Part shown: positions 17,799 through 26,311 of the stretch, piece after piece
Position numbering within the stretch: position 1 is the first letter of the stretch
Layout of the letters: each line of letters starts with the position of its first letter
NCBI GenBank assembly: GCA_020635535.1
Contig: JACJZP010000001.1
Location: 1-64,000, forward strand
DNA length: 64,000 bases
Origin: Flavobacteriales bacterium
GTDB lineage: Bacteria > Bacteroidota > Bacteroidia > UBA10329
Direction of reading: 5' to 3'
The notes under the pieces: model-generated
Database searches by the model: none
What the model was told of the DNA's origin: nothing
Seen by the model: only the letters and a program-made list of their open reading frames with translations
Position numbers and translations under genes: made by a program

Positions 17799-18797
17799 TT
17801 ACCCTTCAACCGTTGGCAATGTTACAACAAACACCGCACCTGTTGGTTCGTTATCTACAACCGATACCGTTCCGCCATGTTGTTCAACCAGTAACCTTAC
17901 CAGATAGAGACCTATACCGGTTCCTTTTGTTTTCCGCACATCTTCATTGCCAATTCGGTAGAAACGATTAAAAACCTTGGTCTTCTCCAAATCTGGAATT
18001 CCTGGTCCTTGGTCAGCAACCCGCAGTTCTGCCTTCGAACCTTTCTTAGACACCCCAATGCGCACCACCGTTTGTTCTCCGTACTTCAATGCATTACTGA
18101 TGAGATTATGCACAATACTTTCAATAGCCATTAAATCGGCATCTATTTGAACATGAACGTCCGTTTCAAACACAATCTGCCCACTTTGTATCAACTCGAA
18201 ATAGTGGTTTTTCAATAAAGCGGAAACCATATCATTGAGGTCGATATGTCCTGTTTCCAAAGGCAGTCTTCCAGACTCAACCTTATTTACGAGCAGAAGA
18301 TTTTCAACAAGCTTTTCCAAACGCTCGGAATCATTCAAAGCCCGTTGATAAAGTTGTTTCCGTTTGTCCTCAGGGAGTTGTCTGGAGTTGAGGGTCTGTA
18401 GCTGGAGTTTTACTGCGGCCAAAGGCGATTTCAGTTCATGCGTTACTGAAAGCAGGAAATTCTTCTGCTGCTCGGCCAGCTTCAGTTCTTTCACAATACT
18501 TCTCCTCACTGATAGAAACCCGAAAACCAGAATTGTAACGAATACCGCTCCTTCGCCAAGAACCATCCAAATTCTTAGCGCGAGCTTCTGATCAAGGTCC
18601 GCTTTCATAATGAGTTGTTCAGGTCCGGCCAATCCACTGGTTTCAAGCATCTGCAGCTTGAGCTCGTATATCTCTGAATTGAGGTTGACCAGTGTGTATG
18701 CCCACCAACAGAACTGGAGCAACACATATATACCGAGTAAATAAAAGAGCACCGCCATGGGTGCTCTTTTCTTCAATTTTTCAAGCATACTGAACAT
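17799..18797 (-). CDS. Membrane sensor histidine kinase (HisKA class)
   Basis: The 332-residue kinase has two membrane helices (about residues 14-36 and 78-96) enclosing a short 40-residue external loop. The phospho-acceptor His is residue 120 in SVTHELKSPL. The N box (HNLISNALKYGE), G1 (ADQGPGIPD), F (FNRFYR) and G2 (GTGIGLYLV) boxes are intact. It is the third gene of an operon behind a PAS kinase and a NarL-type regulator. HisKA kinases normally pair with OmpR-type regulators, and none is encoded beside it, so its partner is unclear. The signal sensed is unknown. Confidence 0.9.
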   Translation of the reverse strand: MFSMLEKLKKRAPMAVLFYLLGIYVLLQFCWWAYTLVNLNSEIYELKLQMLETSGLAGPEQLIMKADLDQKLALRIWMVLGEGAVFVTILVFGFLSVRRSIVKELKLAEQQKNFLLSVTHELKSPLAAVKLQLQTLNSRQLPEDKRKQLYQRALNDSERLEKLVENLLLVNKVESGRLPLETGHIDLNDMVSALLKNHYFELIQSGQIVFETDVHVQIDADLMAIESIVHNLISNALKYGEQTVVRIGVSKKGSKAELRVADQGPGIPDLEKTKVFNRFYRIGNEDVRKTKGTGIGLYLVRLLVEQHGGTVSVVDNEPTGAVFVVTLPTVEG

Positions 18798-18800
18798 ACA

Positions 18801-19451
18801 TCAATGAAGATCCAGCAGAGGTCCTTGTTCAAGTGCAAACTTTACAAGACCCACCACATTCTTGACCCGCAGTTTTTTGATGAGATTCCTTTTATGTGTT
18901 TCCACTGTTCTAAGGCTTATGTTGATCTTATCTGCTATTTCCTGATTGGTGAATTCTTTGGCAACAAAATGTAGCACTTCCTTTTCTCGGTAACTCAGTA
19001 CAACATTGAGTGCCGGATTTTCCTCATCAGATGTAATACTATGTGTCATCACGTCAAGAACTTCCTGACTGTAGTAACTCTCTCCTCGGGTTACCGCCTC
19101 TACCGCTCTTACAAGTTCATTGTGATGTGCATTTTTCAACAAATAACCAGAGGCTCCTGCCTTGAGCATTCGTTTTATGACCTGTGCTTCTTCGTGCATT
19201 GAGAAGGCCACAACTTTTATTTGCGGCCAGCGCTGCTTTATCTGCTCAGTGGTAGCAACATCAAGTTTTCCATCAATGTTAATATCCATCAACACAACGT
19301 CTGGCCGTTGCTTTTCAATGCTCGAGATTGCTTCATGGCCATTTTTGGCTTCAGCAATTACCTCCATATTGTCTCGCTCGTTGAAGAGTGAGACAACCCC
19401 CCCCCTTAGCATGGGATGATCATCAACCACTAAAAGTTTTACGTTGCTCAT
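18801..19451 (-). CDS. NarL/LuxR-family response regulator
   Basis: The 216-residue regulator has a receiver domain (residues 1-120) with acidic pair DD at 10-11 and phospho-acceptor Asp56 in LMDINID, and a C-terminal LuxR-type helix-turn-helix (about 150-210; SYREKEVLHFVA, NQEIADKINISLRTVETH). Its start ATG overlaps the stop of the upstream PAS kinase (ATGA), so the two are coupled and probably form a cognate pair. Codons 16-19 contain nine consecutive G residues (19397-19405 on the plus strand read as C), a slip-prone tract where a one-base change would abolish the protein. Confidence 0.93.
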   Translation of the reverse strand: MSNVKLLVVDDHPMLRGGVVSLFNERDNMEVIAEAKNGHEAISSIEKQRPDVVLMDINIDGKLDVATTEQIKQRWPQIKVVAFSMHEEAQVIKRMLKAGASGYLLKNAHHNELVRAVEAVTRGESYYSQEVLDVMTHSITSDEENPALNVVLSYREKEVLHFVAKEFTNQEIADKINISLRTVETHKRNLIKKLRVKNVVGLVKFALEQGPLLDLH

Positions 19452-21781
19452 CTCAAACGTTTTGGAACTTCAATATTAACAAGAGTACCTGAATTCTCAG
19501 CACTTTCAATATATACCTCCCCACCAAGCATGTTCACTCTTGAGCGAATATTCTTTAGCCCTATTCCATTTGTTACGGTGTTCTCGTTGAATCCAATACC
19601 ATCATCTTCCACTGAGAGACTTAGCATATCTCCATAGTCCATAATGCTTACAAAAACTTTCACGCTATTGGAGTGCTTCTGAACATTGTTCAACAGTTCT
19701 TGTGTTATTCTGAACAGATTCAATTCCAAGGTCTGATCGTAATCCTCCTCCAGATCCACATGGTTGAACCTGACGGTTATGTCCGATCGATCTTCAAGAT
19801 TCCGACAGGTCTGATTCAAGGCCTCCTTCAGGCCGAAATTCTCCAACACATCCGGCATCAGGTCGTGAGAAATGTTCCTCACTTCCTTAATTGCAGACTG
19901 TAAATTATGACCGAGTTTTTTCAAATTCAAACCAGTGTTGCTCGTGTCTCCTTTTGCCTCCGCTTCCGTCATTCTGGAAACCTGTAATGCAATGGCAGAC
20001 AGAACCTGTCCAATGCCATCATGTAATTCTGCTCCTAATCGCTTGCGTTCCTGTTCCTGTCCTTTGAGCACAGCATTCATTTCAGCTTTTTCCTTGAACC
20101 GTTCGGCAGTAACGTCTCTTATTATGAGAATACACTTGTAGAATTCCTCTCCATGAAAAATGCCTATGAACTTCCTCAGGTAGGTCTGAGTTGTTCCATC
20201 TGGCCCCGTGTAGTGTTCTTCTGTATGAAAAGATTGACCAGTGGCCTTTAACTCCTCGAACTTTTTCCTGACCCATTCGGTCTTCTCCGGACTTTCATCA
20301 AACTCATGGATAGAGTGCCCGATCACATCTTCTTTTGCCAATCCCTGTGTGGTCTTGTTTATTGACTCGAAAATGCCATCGCCATCGAGCATGGCCACAT
20401 GATCCTCCACATTCTCAAATATCAATCTGAGTCTCTCTTCAGAACGCTGCAATCTCTTTTCCTGTTCCCGCTTCTCTGTTCTGTCTCGTAACAACGATTG
20501 TATGTATGTCTTTCCGCCCTCTTCGCGCTTTACAAAACGAACCTCTACAGGTATGCCTGTTCCATCTTTGGCGAAAACGGTAGTATCAAACGTCTGCGGA
20601 TCGTTGACCTCCAGTTGTTTCAGATACTGTTGATATGTATTCTTCTTCCATCTTGGGTCTATCTCACCAGCCTGCATTTGCAGGAGTTCTTCTCGGCTGT
20701 AACCAAGCATGTCTACAGCTACCTGATTAACATCAAGTATGTTCTGTTTATCATCATGAAAGAAGAATGCATCACCTGAATTCAGGGATAGCGATTCAAA
20801 GCGTTCTTGAGTTAGCCTTATCTCCTGCTCAGCCAGTATTCTGAACCTGTTTATGCGATCCTGTTGTTCGCGTAAGAGCACATTCTCAACAAACAGCGAG
20901 ATGTACTGTCCGATTCTTCTGATCTGCACCAATTCAGTTTCCGAAAAAGGAACAGCACCTACAACTCTCGTCAAATTCAACGAGCCCAGTACGCCTTCTG
21001 AGCCAGTAAGTGGTACGTACATCAATGAAACTGGTATGATCTTAGGATGAACCATAGATGGTCCAACCTTCATAGCTTCGGGCACATCTGTAATACAAAC
21101 CTCCTTTCCTGCCTCAATAACCGAGCCCACCAAACCCTGCCCGATCTTAACCTCCACTGATTCAAAGAGCTGTTCAATCGTTTCTTTAACCTCTTGGTCG
21201 GTGTGAAAAACGGCAATAGGACGAATGATGCCTAATGACTTGTCGAGAATAGAAATATCGCAGACTGCCCCAAAATGAGTGGCTAGCAGCTGGGCAAGGT
21301 CTTGAAGTGTTTGCCTTGGGGCAGTCTCTGGTATGGAAAGTAGCTGCGCAGCACTGAGCAGCAATTCGTTGAGTTTATTAAGTCGGCCCAGTTCCTCTGC
21401 CTGCTTAATAGGTGTAATGTCTCGAATTACGCAAATCAGGAATTTATTTCCGTCCTTATCTACGAACCTTGTCTTTCTGGTGGATATTGTTTTCGGTGTT
21501 TCACCCCGTAGTGTGAGCGATTCCTCAACGATACTTTCTTTTCCATCAGAAATAACCTGTTTATCCACTTTTAAGAAATGCTCGCGTTCCTCAGGTGTTA
21601 CATCTTCTGCAAGGGTTTTACCAATGATTTCGGCTCTAGGGCGACCAAAGAGCTTACAAAACGCATCATTGACCAGAACGAGCCGACTTTGATCGTCCTT
21701 CACGAAAACAGGATCGCCCATGCTATTGAGAATCGTCCTGAAGTTCTCCTCCCTCAGTTCTCTTTCTACCTTTCTGCTCAC
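19448..21781 (-). CDS. Soluble multi-PAS/GAF sensor histidine kinase (HisKA_3, NarX/DegS-like)
   Basis: The 777-residue cytoplasmic kinase has a PAS domain (about 10-125), a GAF domain (about 150-310), two further PAS domains (about 335-450 and 460-575), and a HisKA_3 module with phospho-acceptor His587 in LGAELHDGIGQ. The HATPase part carries NNVQKHSNS, DDGIGF and GIGLKNI motifs. HisKA_3 kinases pair with NarL-type regulators, matching the overlapping next gene. No membrane helix is present, so it senses an internal cue such as redox state or a ligand. The start is GTG at 21781, just after a stop codon; the next ATG would delete the start of the first PAS domain. Confidence 0.9.
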   Translation of the reverse strand: MSRKVERELREENFRTILNSMGDPVFVKDDQSRLVLVNDAFCKLFGRPRAEIIGKTLAEDVTPEEREHFLKVDKQVISDGKESIVEESLTLRGETPKTISTRKTRFVDKDGNKFLICVIRDITPIKQAEELGRLNKLNELLLSAAQLLSIPETAPRQTLQDLAQLLATHFGAVCDISILDKSLGIIRPIAVFHTDQEVKETIEQLFESVEVKIGQGLVGSVIEAGKEVCITDVPEAMKVGPSMVHPKIIPVSLMYVPLTGSEGVLGSLNLTRVVGAVPFSETELVQIRRIGQYISLFVENVLLREQQDRINRFRILAEQEIRLTQERFESLSLNSGDAFFFHDDKQNILDVNQVAVDMLGYSREELLQMQAGEIDPRWKKNTYQQYLKQLEVNDPQTFDTTVFAKDGTGIPVEVRFVKREEGGKTYIQSLLRDRTEKREQEKRLQRSEERLRLIFENVEDHVAMLDGDGIFESINKTTQGLAKEDVIGHSIHEFDESPEKTEWVRKKFEELKATGQSFHTEEHYTGPDGTTQTYLRKFIGIFHGEEFYKCILIIRDVTAERFKEKAEMNAVLKGQEQERKRLGAELHDGIGQVLSAIALQVSRMTEAEAKGDTSNTGLNLKKLGHNLQSAIKEVRNISHDLMPDVLENFGLKEALNQTCRNLEDRSDITVRFNHVDLEEDYDQTLELNLFRITQELLNNVQKHSNSVKVFVSIMDYGDMLSLSVEDDGIGFNENTVTNGIGLKNIRSRVNMLGGEVYIESAENSGTLVNIEVPKRLR

Positions 21782-21790
21782 GGAACGAAT

Positions 21791-21810
21791 TTACCACGGA
21801 TCTGTGGTAA
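21791..21810. promoter_or_regulatory. Palindrome upstream of the two-component operon
   Basis: TTACCAC and GTGGTAA form perfect 7-base arms around a 6-base centre, 10 bases before the GTG start of the PAS kinase. It may be an operator for the NarL-type regulator of the same operon, or only a hairpin behind the tRNA terminator. Confidence 0.4.
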
Positions 21811-21839
21811 AAAGAAACCCCGCTGAGTGGCGGGGTTTC
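21809..21839 (-). terminator. Terminator of the tRNA-Phe transcript
   Basis: On the minus strand a GC-rich stem AGAAACCCCGCC / GGGGTTTCT with a short loop runs into TTTTT. It directly follows the tRNA 3' end. Confidence 0.8.
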
Positions 21840-21915
<76 letters not shown>

Positions 21916-21983
21916 CCGTTTTGAGGGCTGCAAATGTAAAAATATTTCGAATTGACACGCCCCTTTGTACAATCAACAATCGG

Positions 21984-22718
21984 ATGGCTAATTTTGAAAT
22001 CATGCATTTGGCAGTAGATATTGGCAACTCCAGAATAAAGTGGGCGCGGTTTAACGGTCAACAGATTTTGGAATCGGGCATGTTACCAGAGACCGACCTT
22101 CAAGCGCTTTTACCTCTACTTGACTACCACCAACACGACAGAATTTCAATTTCATCGGTTGTGACCCTTACGGACCCGATTCTGGAGGCATGTGAAAAAC
22201 ATCGGGCACTGCTCATCGATCATGACACACCAATTCCTATTAAGAACAATTACGGCACACCAAAAACGCTTGGTATAGACAGGCTTTGCTCAGCAGTTGG
22301 TGCTAAGAGTCTCTTTCCTGAAAACCCTGTTTTGGTCATAGACATTGGAACTTGCATCAAGTATGAATACATTACCAAAGAACACGTTTACGAGGGGGGA
22401 AACATCTCGCCTGGTCTACAAATGCGTTATGCTGCGCTGAATAATTACACTTCCAAACTGCCTGCGCTTAAGCCTGAGAAAACCGTTGGCCCGATCGGGA
22501 AATCAACCGAGCAGGCACTTAGACTTGGCGTACAGCAGGGAATGTTGTTTGAGATTCAGGCAATGATCAGTACAATGGAGACGTTAAACCCAGGCATGAA
22601 AACCGTGGGAACAGGTGGTGATCTACCCTTTTTTGTAAATGACCTCAAAACTCACATCTTTGCAGACCTTTTGCTCGTGCTACGAGGCATTAATGAGATT
22701 TACCGACACAACAATTAG
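21984..22718 (+). CDS. coaX: Type III pantothenate kinase
   Basis: CoaX catalyses the first step of coenzyme A synthesis, ATP-dependent phosphorylation of pantothenate. The ASKHA-fold motifs are present: DIGNSRIKW near the N-terminus (phosphate 1), LGIDRLCSAVGA (the GxDR motif), VIDIGTCIKYEY (the second phosphate motif) and GGNISPGLQMRYAAL. The length, 244 residues, is normal. An ATG at 22002 would place the first motif at the usual distance from the N-terminus; the ATG at 21984 adds six residues, and I cannot decide between them. It opens the envelope operon that continues to 27561. Confidence 0.93.
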   Translation: MANFEIMHLAVDIGNSRIKWARFNGQQILESGMLPETDLQALLPLLDYHQHDRISISSVVTLTDPILEACEKHRALLIDHDTPIPIKNNYGTPKTLGIDRLCSAVGAKSLFPENPVLVIDIGTCIKYEYITKEHVYEGGNISPGLQMRYAALNNYTSKLPALKPEKTVGPIGKSTEQALRLGVQQGMLFEIQAMISTMETLNPGMKTVGTGGDLPFFVNDLKTHIFADLLLVLRGINEIYRHNN

Positions 22719-22737
22719 ACAATTTACCCAGTCAATA

Positions 22738-24171
22738 ATGTTCATCCTTCTAAGCGGATGGACATTTTTTGCAATAGCTCAGCCCGCGAACAATTCTCCC
22801 TATGCGAGATACGGCCTTGGCAACCTGAATACAGGCGTAAATGTTCGGTCAGCAGGAGTTGGCGGAATTAGCATTGCAATGCGAGAAGACAGTATTCCGT
22901 ATCTGGTAAACTTCATTAACCCGGCCTCTTATACCTCGATCGGTTTTACCGCTTTCGACATTGGGGTTTACGGGAATATTGCTTCCATTTCTACTGCAAC
23001 CCAGAAACAGAATGTAAATAAGGCCAACCTTTCTTACTTCGCTTTCGGCTTTCCGATACTTAGGATCAAGGTTAGAAATAAGGTTGACTCGCTTGCTCAG
23101 ATAGACGAAGAAACCGGCTTTGTCAAGGTTAACAAACGAATACTTTGGGGCGGAGCTTTTGGTCTGCGCGAATTCAGTAGCGTAAACTACTCTGCAACCG
23201 AGACACTTGTGGATCAAAGCGGCCTTTTCGGAGGAGATTCTTCATTCAACTATAGCTACCTGTTTCAGGGAGATGGCGGTGTAAATCAGTTCTTCATAGG
23301 CTTGGGACTTGAACCGGTCAAAAACCTATCGATCGGTATGAATGCATCCTATCTGTTTGGAAGGCTTAACCGTATCCAACGGCTGGAGTTTGATGAGTCA
23401 AATCATTTCAATGTCAAAAAAGAGCAATACACTGATGTGGGTGGATTCTATGTTGATTATGGGCTTCAGTATTCATTGGTTCTAAAGCAAGATACCATCA
23501 TAAGGAAGAAGCGTAATAAATTCAGTAGCAATCAGAACGTTCTGATCTTTGGGGCCACTTTCGCTCATCCAATGCAAGTTCGAGCAAATAGCACATTACT
23601 TGCACAGACCTATAGGCTATCTGTTTATAACGAAGACGTTTTTCGCGACACTGTTGCTTACAACGTCATAAAAGGTGGCCACGTAACCATGCCATGGAAA
23701 TATGGTGTGGGTGTTACCTGGAAGAACGGAGAGAACTGGCTGTTGGGCGTAGAACATTCACAGGAACTTTGGAGCACCTATAAGGATGTGAACGGCAAAA
23801 ACGATTCTTTGGCTGATGCTTGGAACACGAGAATAGGATTGGAATACAAACCGATGGTGCCAGCCACCAGCCGAGGTTTTTGGGCGTATTTCGGAAAGAT
23901 GCATTACCGTATTGGTGGCTACTATGGTATGACTCAATATAAGGTACGTGGAACACAACTTGCCAACTATGGCATAACTCTTGGTTTCGGGTTCCCAATG
24001 AGTAGAACAAGAGCTGGTTCTGGTAAGTATGTGCAGAGTATGATAAACTTTGCGGTAGAATGGGGTCAAAGAGGAACAACCAAAGGCTCACTTCTGTTAG
24101 AAGACTACTGGAACTTCAAACTCGGATTTACACTCAACGATAGATGGTTTATAAAACGCAAATACGATTAA
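22738..24171 (+). CDS. Outer-membrane barrel protein of the coaX-lptC neighbourhood
   Basis: The 477-residue product has a short signal peptide (MFILLSGWTFFAIAQ) and a conserved N-terminal block, NNSPYARYGLGNLNTG, followed by VRSAGVGGISIAMR. Alternating amphipathic strands fill the remainder, consistent with a barrel of the FadL/OmpP1-like kind. An earlier ATG at 22693 overlaps coaX by 26 bases and would bury the signal peptide, so 22738 is preferred. It lies 19 bases after coaX and 2 bases before the TPR gene. The transported ligand is unknown. Confidence 0.82.
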   Translation: MFILLSGWTFFAIAQPANNSPYARYGLGNLNTGVNVRSAGVGGISIAMREDSIPYLVNFINPASYTSIGFTAFDIGVYGNIASISTATQKQNVNKANLSYFAFGFPILRIKVRNKVDSLAQIDEETGFVKVNKRILWGGAFGLREFSSVNYSATETLVDQSGLFGGDSSFNYSYLFQGDGGVNQFFIGLGLEPVKNLSIGMNASYLFGRLNRIQRLEFDESNHFNVKKEQYTDVGGFYVDYGLQYSLVLKQDTIIRKKRNKFSSNQNVLIFGATFAHPMQVRANSTLLAQTYRLSVYNEDVFRDTVAYNVIKGGHVTMPWKYGVGVTWKNGENWLLGVEHSQELWSTYKDVNGKNDSLADAWNTRIGLEYKPMVPATSRGFWAYFGKMHYRIGGYYGMTQYKVRGTQLANYGITLGFGFPMSRTRAGSGKYVQSMINFAVEWGQRGTTKGSLLLEDYWNFKLGFTLNDRWFIKRKYD

Positions 24172-24173
24172 TC

Positions 24174-25511
24174 ATGAAAAAAACCGGTTTTACACTTACT
24201 AACATCTCAATGCTTGTAGTTGTACAACTGCTGTTGCTGAATTCTTTCAACACCTTTGCCCAAGAAGATTTCGGGGATGACCCCGACAAATGCAAAGAGA
24301 GCATCTCTCTATACCGCGAGTACTACAAACAGAAGAATTATCAAGATGCCATTCTGGGCTGGAGATGGGCATTTGCTCATTGTCCAAAGGCCACCAAGAA
24401 TATTGTGATCAATGGACCGACCATCATTGAATTTCAGATCGAGAAGTACAAGGACAATGCAGAGATGAAAAAGGCCTACTTGGATACACTTTACATGATC
24501 TATGACAAGAGAATGGAACTGTATCCTGAAGACAAGGGTTATTCTCTTGGCCGAAAAGGAATGGACCAGTACGAATACGCTGGAGATGATTTCACGGTTC
24601 CTTACAATACTCTGAACGAAGCATTCGGAGTTGACAAACTGGACACTGACCCGTATGTGCTAATGCGACTTTACATGGCTGCCATGAGAAGATTGGTAGA
24701 CAAGCAAATGGAAATGGACCAGCTCTATGACCTTTACGACCAAGTTGCAACGGCTTTGGATCATCAGCGCAAAAAGACAACCGATGAGAAGGATCTTAGC
24801 AAGATCAACAAGGCTCAGGAAGTTGTTGACCAGAATTTTGAGCGTATTGCTAAGGAAGATCAGTACATCGAACTGATGAAACCTAAAGTAGATGCTGAAC
24901 CAAGCAATGCTGAGCTTTTGGAGAAGATCACATCAATGATGGTTAAGCGCGATTGGTTGAACAGCGATTTCTACTTGGACATCTCTGAGAAACTTTACAA
25001 ACTCAAGCCTTCTACCGTTGCTGCATACAACTTGTATGAAGGTTACGCCAAAAAAGGTAAGAACGACCAGGCTGCTAAGTTCTTGGAAGAGTCTATTTCG
25101 GCAGATAAGGACAACGATTCCAAAGCAGATAAGCTTCTGAAATTGGCAAAGCTCTATGGTGCCGACAAGAAGTATAGTTCCGCACGTGGTAAGGCCCAAG
25201 AAGCCGCAGCACTTAAGCCAAATTGGGGAGAGCCCTTGATGTACATCGGTGATATATATATGAGTACATCAAGCAGTTGTGGAGAAGACGATTGTAGCAA
25301 GAAGTACGGTTTCTGGGCAGCAACAGACATGTATCAGAAAGCGAAGAGTGTAGACTCTTCTGCCGCAGATGCTGCCAGCAAGAAACTTTCGGCCGCCAGC
25401 AAGTATTACCCAACGGCCAAGGACTGCTTTTTCCTTGGCATTCAGCCAGGCCAAACGGTAACAGTTGGTGGTTGGATCGGGGTACAGACCACTGCCCGAT
25501 TTGCGGACTGA
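24174..25511 (+). CDS. Exported TPR-type protein
   Basis: The 445-residue protein has a long hydrophobic signal (about residues 10-32, ending TFAQ) and a helical body with TPR-like repeats: SLYREYYKQKNYQDAILGWRW near the start, and GYAKKGKNDQAAKFLEES then ARGKAQEAAALKPNWGEPL near residues 300-370. Proteins of this kind are found between the coaX-linked barrel and lptC in Bacteroidota genomes, and it probably acts in the periplasm in envelope assembly; the exact role is unknown. It overlaps the preceding gene's 3' end by none (2-base gap) and precedes lptC by 40 bases. Confidence 0.8.
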   Translation: MKKTGFTLTNISMLVVVQLLLLNSFNTFAQEDFGDDPDKCKESISLYREYYKQKNYQDAILGWRWAFAHCPKATKNIVINGPTIIEFQIEKYKDNAEMKKAYLDTLYMIYDKRMELYPEDKGYSLGRKGMDQYEYAGDDFTVPYNTLNEAFGVDKLDTDPYVLMRLYMAAMRRLVDKQMEMDQLYDLYDQVATALDHQRKKTTDEKDLSKINKAQEVVDQNFERIAKEDQYIELMKPKVDAEPSNAELLEKITSMMVKRDWLNSDFYLDISEKLYKLKPSTVAAYNLYEGYAKKGKNDQAAKFLEESISADKDNDSKADKLLKLAKLYGADKKYSSARGKAQEAAALKPNWGEPLMYIGDIYMSTSSSCGEDDCSKKYGFWAATDMYQKAKSVDSSAADAASKKLSAASKYYPTAKDCFFLGIQPGQTVTVGGWIGVQTTARFAD

Positions 25512-25551
25512 TAAACAGCATATAATTTCCAGAAAAAAGGTGGAGACGCTC

Positions 25552-26118
25552 ATGCGTCTTTGCCTTTTTCTTTTTGTTGGCAGTATGGTTCTATCTGGTT
25601 GCGTAAACGATATGGAAGAGGTAAAGGCCATTACCGAAGACCAGAAACTGCTTCCTGTGGAAGTGGCTGACAGTATTCAGATCATTTACACCGATTCGGC
25701 CATACTCAAAGTTATTCTCGAAGCAGGTCATTTGGAACGCTTCCTTGGCGAAAATCCATACCTTGAAATGACAGAAGGTGTACATGTACGGTTTTTCAAT
25801 TCAATGGGGACGGTGGAATCTGAACTCAGATCCAACTACGCCATCAGCTATGAGAACTCAGATATTATGGAGGCCAGAGAGGATGTGGTTGTTGTGAACA
25901 AAGAGGGTGAAACCTTGAACACAGAGCATTTGATCTGGGAAGAGAAGACCGAAAAGATACACACCGAAGAATTTGTGAAGATCACAACGGAAGATGAAGT
26001 AATTTTCGGTCATGGTTTGGAATCCAATCAGGACTTCACCAAGTACCGGATCAAGAAAATCAAAGGAACCATCAATCTGAAGGAAGAAGAAGATGTTGAG
26101 AGTGCTGAAAATCCTTGA
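25552..26118 (+). CDS. lptC: Lipopolysaccharide export protein LptC
   Basis: LptC passes lipopolysaccharide from the LptBFG transporter to the LptA bridge. The 188-residue product is a lipoprotein (lipobox LSGC, Cys17) with the beta-jellyroll pattern of LptC (SIQIIYTDSAILKVIL, EMTEGVHVRFF, ELRSNYAISYE, VVVVNKEGETLNTEHLIWEEK). E. coli LptC is anchored by a helix, but lipoprotein forms are usual in Bacteroidota. A GTG at 25540 preceded by AAAAAAGG is an alternative start. Its end overlaps the next small gene by 26 bases. Confidence 0.88.
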   Translation: MRLCLFLFVGSMVLSGCVNDMEEVKAITEDQKLLPVEVADSIQIIYTDSAILKVILEAGHLERFLGENPYLEMTEGVHVRFFNSMGTVESELRSNYAISYENSDIMEAREDVVVVNKEGETLNTEHLIWEEKTEKIHTEEFVKITTEDEVIFGHGLESNQDFTKYRIKKIKGTINLKEEEDVESAENP

Positions 26119-26311
26119 AGTTGCCTGGTTGCTCATTGGGCTGTTCTCGGTAATAATGGGAGCTTACGAATACAACCAACATGGCTGGGAATTGGCCCGA
26201 TGGTTCGTTGGTGGTGCACTTGTTGCTGGTATATTTTACGCATTCAGAAGGCGACAGCGAAAGAACTTTGAAAAGTCTGAAGAGGGCAAAAACACCGCAT
26301 CTAAGAGTTGA
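26093..26311 (+). CDS. Small two-helix membrane protein
   Basis: The 72-residue protein has two predicted membrane helices (about residues 5-25 and 36-53) with a short hydrophilic loop, and a basic then acidic tail (FRRRQRKNFEKSEEGK). I do not recognise a named family. The start overlaps lptC by 26 bases and the stop TGA overlaps the TTG start of the CNNM gene (TTGA), so it is translationally tied to both. The coupling suggests a part in the same envelope process. Confidence 0.75.
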   Translation: MLRVLKILEVAWLLIGLFSVIMGAYEYNQHGWELARWFVGGALVAGIFYAFRRRQRKNFEKSEEGKNTASKS

